From positions 62,001-126,000 of the forward strand of contig JAFAYQ010000036.1 of NCBI GenBank assembly GCA_019240215.1: DNA of 64,000 nucleotides. Direction: 5' to 3'. This document shows, one piece after another, positions 61,521 through 64,000 of this stretch; position 1 is the stretch's first letter, and the number at the start of each line of letters is the position of its first letter. Below the pieces are notes generated by a model. That model was not told the DNA's origin, did not search any database, and was given only the letters and a program-made list of their open reading frames with translations. Made by a program: the position numbers and the translations under genes. This DNA comes from Actinomycetota bacterium (GTDB lineage: Bacteria; Actinomycetota; Actinomycetes; Streptosporangiales; Streptosporangiaceae).

Positions 61521-61654
61521 CCGCGGGCCCGCCCGAGTCCCGCCTCGCGCATCACTGGCGCCCCACCGGCACCGACCTCCGTCGGCACACCGCCCCCTCA
61601 GTAACTCCAGGCCCATCCGCCGCCAAGGTTTCAGCACCGCCCGCGCCGGCGCGG

Positions 61655-62158
61655 TCAGTCGCGCTCGCGGATCTGGCGGAGGTGGGTGGTGACGGCGGCG
61701 TAGCCTTCGCGCAGGGCGGCCAGCTGGTCGGGGGTCAGCAGGTTGATGAAGTGCCGCCGCACGCTGTCCACGTGCTCGGGGGCGACCCGCTCGATGGTGG
61801 CCATGCCGGTGTCGGTCAGCACCGTGAACAGGCCGCGCTTGTCACCCGGGCAGGTGTCCCGGCGCACCAGGCCGGCCGCTTCCATCCGGGTGATCTGGTG
61901 CGACAGCCGGCTGCGGGACTGGGCGGTGGCGTCGGCCAGGTCGGTCATCCGCAGCCGGTGGTCGGGGGACTCCGAGAGCACGACTAGGATCTCGTAGTCG
62001 TTGATGCTCAGCCCGAACGGCTGCAGATCCCGGTCCAGCTGCCGGAACAGCAGCTTGCTGGTGGCCAGGAACGCACGCCAGGCGTCCTGCTCGTCCGGCG
62101 TCAGCCAGCGCCCCGTGGTGCCGCTGCTGGCCTCAGTCTCCGTCTGCACAGTCCCCAT
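61655..62158 (-). CDS. MarR-family transcriptional regulator
   Basis: This 167-residue winged-helix protein has NDYEILVVLSESPDHRLRMTDLADATAQSRSRLSHQITRMEAAGLVRRDTCPGDKRGLFTVLTDTGMATIERVAPEHV, the complete MarR DNA-binding region including the DKR wing. The C-terminal dimerisation helix is RRHFINLLTPDQLAALREGYAAV. The ATG at 62158 has TAGGTT eight bases upstream. It diverges from the ROK gene, 72 bases apart. MarR proteins usually sense phenolics or oxidants; the target is unknown. Confidence 0.9.
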   Translation of the reverse strand: MGTVQTETEASSGTTGRWLTPDEQDAWRAFLATSKLLFRQLDRDLQPFGLSINDYEILVVLSESPDHRLRMTDLADATAQSRSRLSHQITRMEAAGLVRRDTCPGDKRGLFTVLTDTGMATIERVAPEHVDSVRRHFINLLTPDQLAALREGYAAVTTHLRQIRERD

Positions 62159-62230
62159 AGCACAGAAACCTACCCATTCGGCGTGACGATACTGACGAGC
62201 GCAACCCCGGGCGCATGATGTGATCAGGGG

Positions 62231-63445
62231 GTGCGACTGGACAGCGAACGAGCCACGACCAGCGCGGACCTGCGCGCCCACAACCTGGCCCGGCTGCTGC
62301 GGGCGGTCCATGACGGCGGCGGCGCCCGGACCCGGGCCGAGCTCACCCGCCAGCTCAGCCTGGCTCGCGGCACCGCCACCGTGCTGGTACGCGACCTGGC
62401 CGACCGTGGGCTGATCGAGGAACTGCAACTGCCGGCCGACCTGACCGAACGCCGCTCCCGCGGGCGTCCCACCGGGGTGCCGTCGGCCCACCCGGACGGC
62501 CCGGTGGCGCTGGCGGTCGACCTGCGCGACGACTCGTTCTCGCTCGCCTCGTTCGAGCTGACCGGCCGCGGCACCATGCTCGAACGCCAGGAACGGGACG
62601 CCCGCTCGGGCGCCGACCTGCTCGCCAGCCTGGCCAAGCGGCTGGCCGCCCACCGCGGCACGCTCGGATCCCGGCTGGTCGGCGTCGGGGTGGCGGTGCC
62701 GTCCCCGGTCAGCCGGGGCGAGATGGTGCAGCCCGGGCTGGCCGAGTGGCTGGGGGTCGACGTCGCCGCCACCCTGGGCGGCCAGCTCGCCGACGACGTG
62801 CCCGTCCTGGTCGGCAACGACGCCCGGCTGGCGGGCCTGGCCGAGGCCCGCCGGGGTGGCCTCCGTGACCTGCCGGTCGCGCTGCACCTGCACCTGGCGA
62901 CCGGCGTCGGCGGCGTCCTGCTGTCGGCCGGGGTGCCGCTGACCGGCGCCCACGGCGCGGCTGGGGAGTTCGGCCACATGCCGCTGACCGGCGGTACCGA
63001 GTCGTGCCGGTGCGGGCTGGTGGGCTGCTGGGAGCTGGACGCGGGCAGCCACGGCCTGCTCCGCCGGGCGGCCCGGACCGAGGAAGGCGACCGGGTCGAG
63101 CTGGCCCAGAGCGTGATCGCCGACGCCGCCACCGACGCCGGCTGCGCGGCCGCGCTGACCGGGGTGGCCGAGGCGCTCGGCGGCGGCATCGGGGTGCTGG
63201 TCAACGCCCACGACCCGGCCGCCATCGGCCTGTCCGGGCTCGGCCGCGACATCTTCCAGGCCGCGCCGGACGCGGTCCAGGCCGGGTATCTGGCCACGCT
63301 GATGCGGTTCCGGCGGGACGCGCCCCCGCCGCTGATCGCCTCGCAGCTGGGTGACCTCGGCGTGCTGACCGGCGCCGCCGAGCTGGTCTTCGACTCGTTC
63401 CTGACTCCGAGCGGCCTCAACGCCTGGCCGGCCGCGGCAAGCTGA
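62231..63445 (+). CDS. ROK-family transcriptional regulator / sugar-kinase-like protein
   Basis: This 404-residue protein has an N-terminal winged HTH (about 12-75, LRAHNLARLLRAVHDGGGARTRAELTRQLSLARGTATVLVRDLADRGLIEE). The ROK domain has VLVGNDARLAGLAEARRGG, the phosphate-site LHLATGVGGVLLSAGVPLTGAHGAAGEFGHMPL and the zinc motif CRCGLVGCWE. The HTH-ROK layout is that of NagC/XylR-type repressors. GTG start. The sugar sensed is unknown. Confidence 0.9.
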   Translation: MRLDSERATTSADLRAHNLARLLRAVHDGGGARTRAELTRQLSLARGTATVLVRDLADRGLIEELQLPADLTERRSRGRPTGVPSAHPDGPVALAVDLRDDSFSLASFELTGRGTMLERQERDARSGADLLASLAKRLAAHRGTLGSRLVGVGVAVPSPVSRGEMVQPGLAEWLGVDVAATLGGQLADDVPVLVGNDARLAGLAEARRGGLRDLPVALHLHLATGVGGVLLSAGVPLTGAHGAAGEFGHMPLTGGTESCRCGLVGCWELDAGSHGLLRRAARTEEGDRVELAQSVIADAATDAGCAAALTGVAEALGGGIGVLVNAHDPAAIGLSGLGRDIFQAAPDAVQAGYLATLMRFRRDAPPPLIASQLGDLGVLTGAAELVFDSFLTPSGLNAWPAAAS

Positions 63446-63500
63446 GCTGAGCTGAGGGGAGTCCGCGCACACCCGGGGAAGGTGGCGTGCGTGGCCGCCT

Positions 63501-64000
63501 TCAGCGCAGTGAGCGCACGTCGAACGGCTCGGTCGGCCGGGTGTCCACCACCCCCTGGGGCGCCCGGCGCCGGGCGGCCTCGTCGGTCACGTCGACCACG
63601 TAGGGGCCGCTGTCGTCGGTCACCCGGTCCCGCCCCGCGTACGGGACCGCCCCGGGCCGTTCCTGCCCTTTATGACGAGAACGGCGCCCGAACCACACCA
63701 GCGACACCGCCGTCACCAGCAGCAGCCCGGCCAGCAGGGCCGCCAGCGGCAGCCCGCTCCAGGTGGTGGTGTCCGGCCGGGCGACCGCCGCCGCGGGCGG
63801 GGCGCTGACCGCGGGGACCGTGACCGGCCGGGCCGTCGTTCGCGGCCGGGCCGCCGCCCCCGGGGCCGCGGTGAACTTCCACGGCGACCCGCTCGCGCAG
63901 GTCCCGCCGGTCACCTGGGTGCCGGGGGCGACCGGCCCGCCCAGCACCGCGCAGCCACCGCCCGGGCCGTCCGGGCTGGCGAACTGCCCGGTCGCCGCCC
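63501..64000 (-). CDS. Membrane-anchored protein, C-terminal part (5' end outside the window)
   Basis: The frame is open to the right edge, so only the last ~165 residues are seen. They include a Gly/Pro-rich extracellular-type segment with two cysteines (GGGCAVLGG...GGTCASG), a Pro/Ala/Thr linker, one transmembrane helix (LPLAALLAGLLLVTAVSLVWF) and a basic cytosolic tail of ~60 residues. There is no LPXTG motif. It looks like a type I membrane protein with its main domain outside the cell. Function unknown. Confidence 0.65.
   Translation of the reverse strand, partial: AATGQFASPDGPGGGCAVLGGPVAPGTQVTGGTCASGSPWKFTAAPGAAARPRTTARPVTVPAVSAPPAAAVARPDTTTWSGLPLAALLAGLLLVTAVSLVWFGRRSRHKGQERPGAVPYAGRDRVTDDSGPYVVDVTDEAARRRAPQGVVDTRPTEPFDVRSLR

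Noticed and set aside
61385-61987. Long plus-strand reading frame across the 61.4-62.0 kb gap
   Set aside because: It runs antisense through the MarR gene and across the 47-nt palindrome; its codon usage is that of a shadow frame in GC-rich DNA.

Overview
The window is very GC-rich throughout, strongly biased to G/C in third codon positions, uses many GTG starts and is packed with four-base ATGA/GTGA gene overlaps. With an actinobacterial-type uptake [NiFe] hydrogenase, a form I CO dehydrogenase, DUF3618, a dxr-rip-ispG block and F420-type PPOX proteins, this points to a soil actinomycete (Actinomycetota). I cannot name the genus. I found no rRNA, tRNA, CRISPR array, insertion sequence or phage genes.

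Layout. 0-2.9 kb: a TetR/MFS divergent pair and a VapBC module. 2.9-19.7 kb: a complete hydrogenase region. One minus-strand operon holds hhyS, hhyL, a NifU/Rieske-like fusion, DUF5947, DUF6084, an unknown 502-aa protein and a 37-aa membrane peptide. A plus-strand operon holds an HTH regulator, YceI, SIS-1, a short HypC-like protein, SIS-2, a maturation protease and hypC-D-E-A-B. hypF converges on hypB. 19.7-25.5 kb: a K+/H+ antiporter, a PPOX protein, HicAB, an MFS exporter, a deletion scar joining two gene fragments, and arginine deiminase. 25.6-41.1 kb: a serine hydrolase and then a CO-oxidation region. The plus strand carries an AAA+ (coxD-like) gene, coxE and two small unknown proteins. 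The minus strand carries an 87-aa protein, coxM, coxS, coxL, a CoxF/XdhC-YHS fusion, coxG and five tiny single-span membrane proteins. Between the two arms lie a zinc peptidase and a Na+/H+ antiporter. 41.5-45.8 kb: LacI plus a sugar ABC transporter. 45.9-53.3 kb: housekeeping genes (DUF3618, gcvH, gcvT, pterin dehydratase, a solute-binding lipoprotein, dxr, rip, ispG). 53.3-58.5 kb: DeoR plus a second sugar ABC transporter. 58.5-64 kb: a secreted peptidase, a GNAT protein, MarR, a ROK regulator and a partial membrane protein.

Working together: hydrogenase and CO dehydrogenase are both systems by which aerobic actinobacteria draw respiratory electrons from trace H2 and CO, and here they sit within about 20 kb of each other. 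The two sugar uptake systems, arginine deiminase and the antiporters fit a soil heterotroph that uses trace gases during starvation; that lifestyle is inference.

Most unusual: (1) the maturation operon contains two paralogous SIS sugar-phosphate-isomerase-like proteins, one with a degraded phosphate loop, around a HypC-like protein that lacks the usual N-terminal cysteine; (2) five consecutive tiny membrane proteins follow coxG; (3) two dispersed intergenic repeats occur, a 47-nt hairpin with a conserved loop and a 69-bp element 91% identical between copies, and all four copies lie between convergent genes; (4) a recurrent -10-like hexamer lies exactly six bases before the start codon of at least seven genes, implying leaderless mRNAs.
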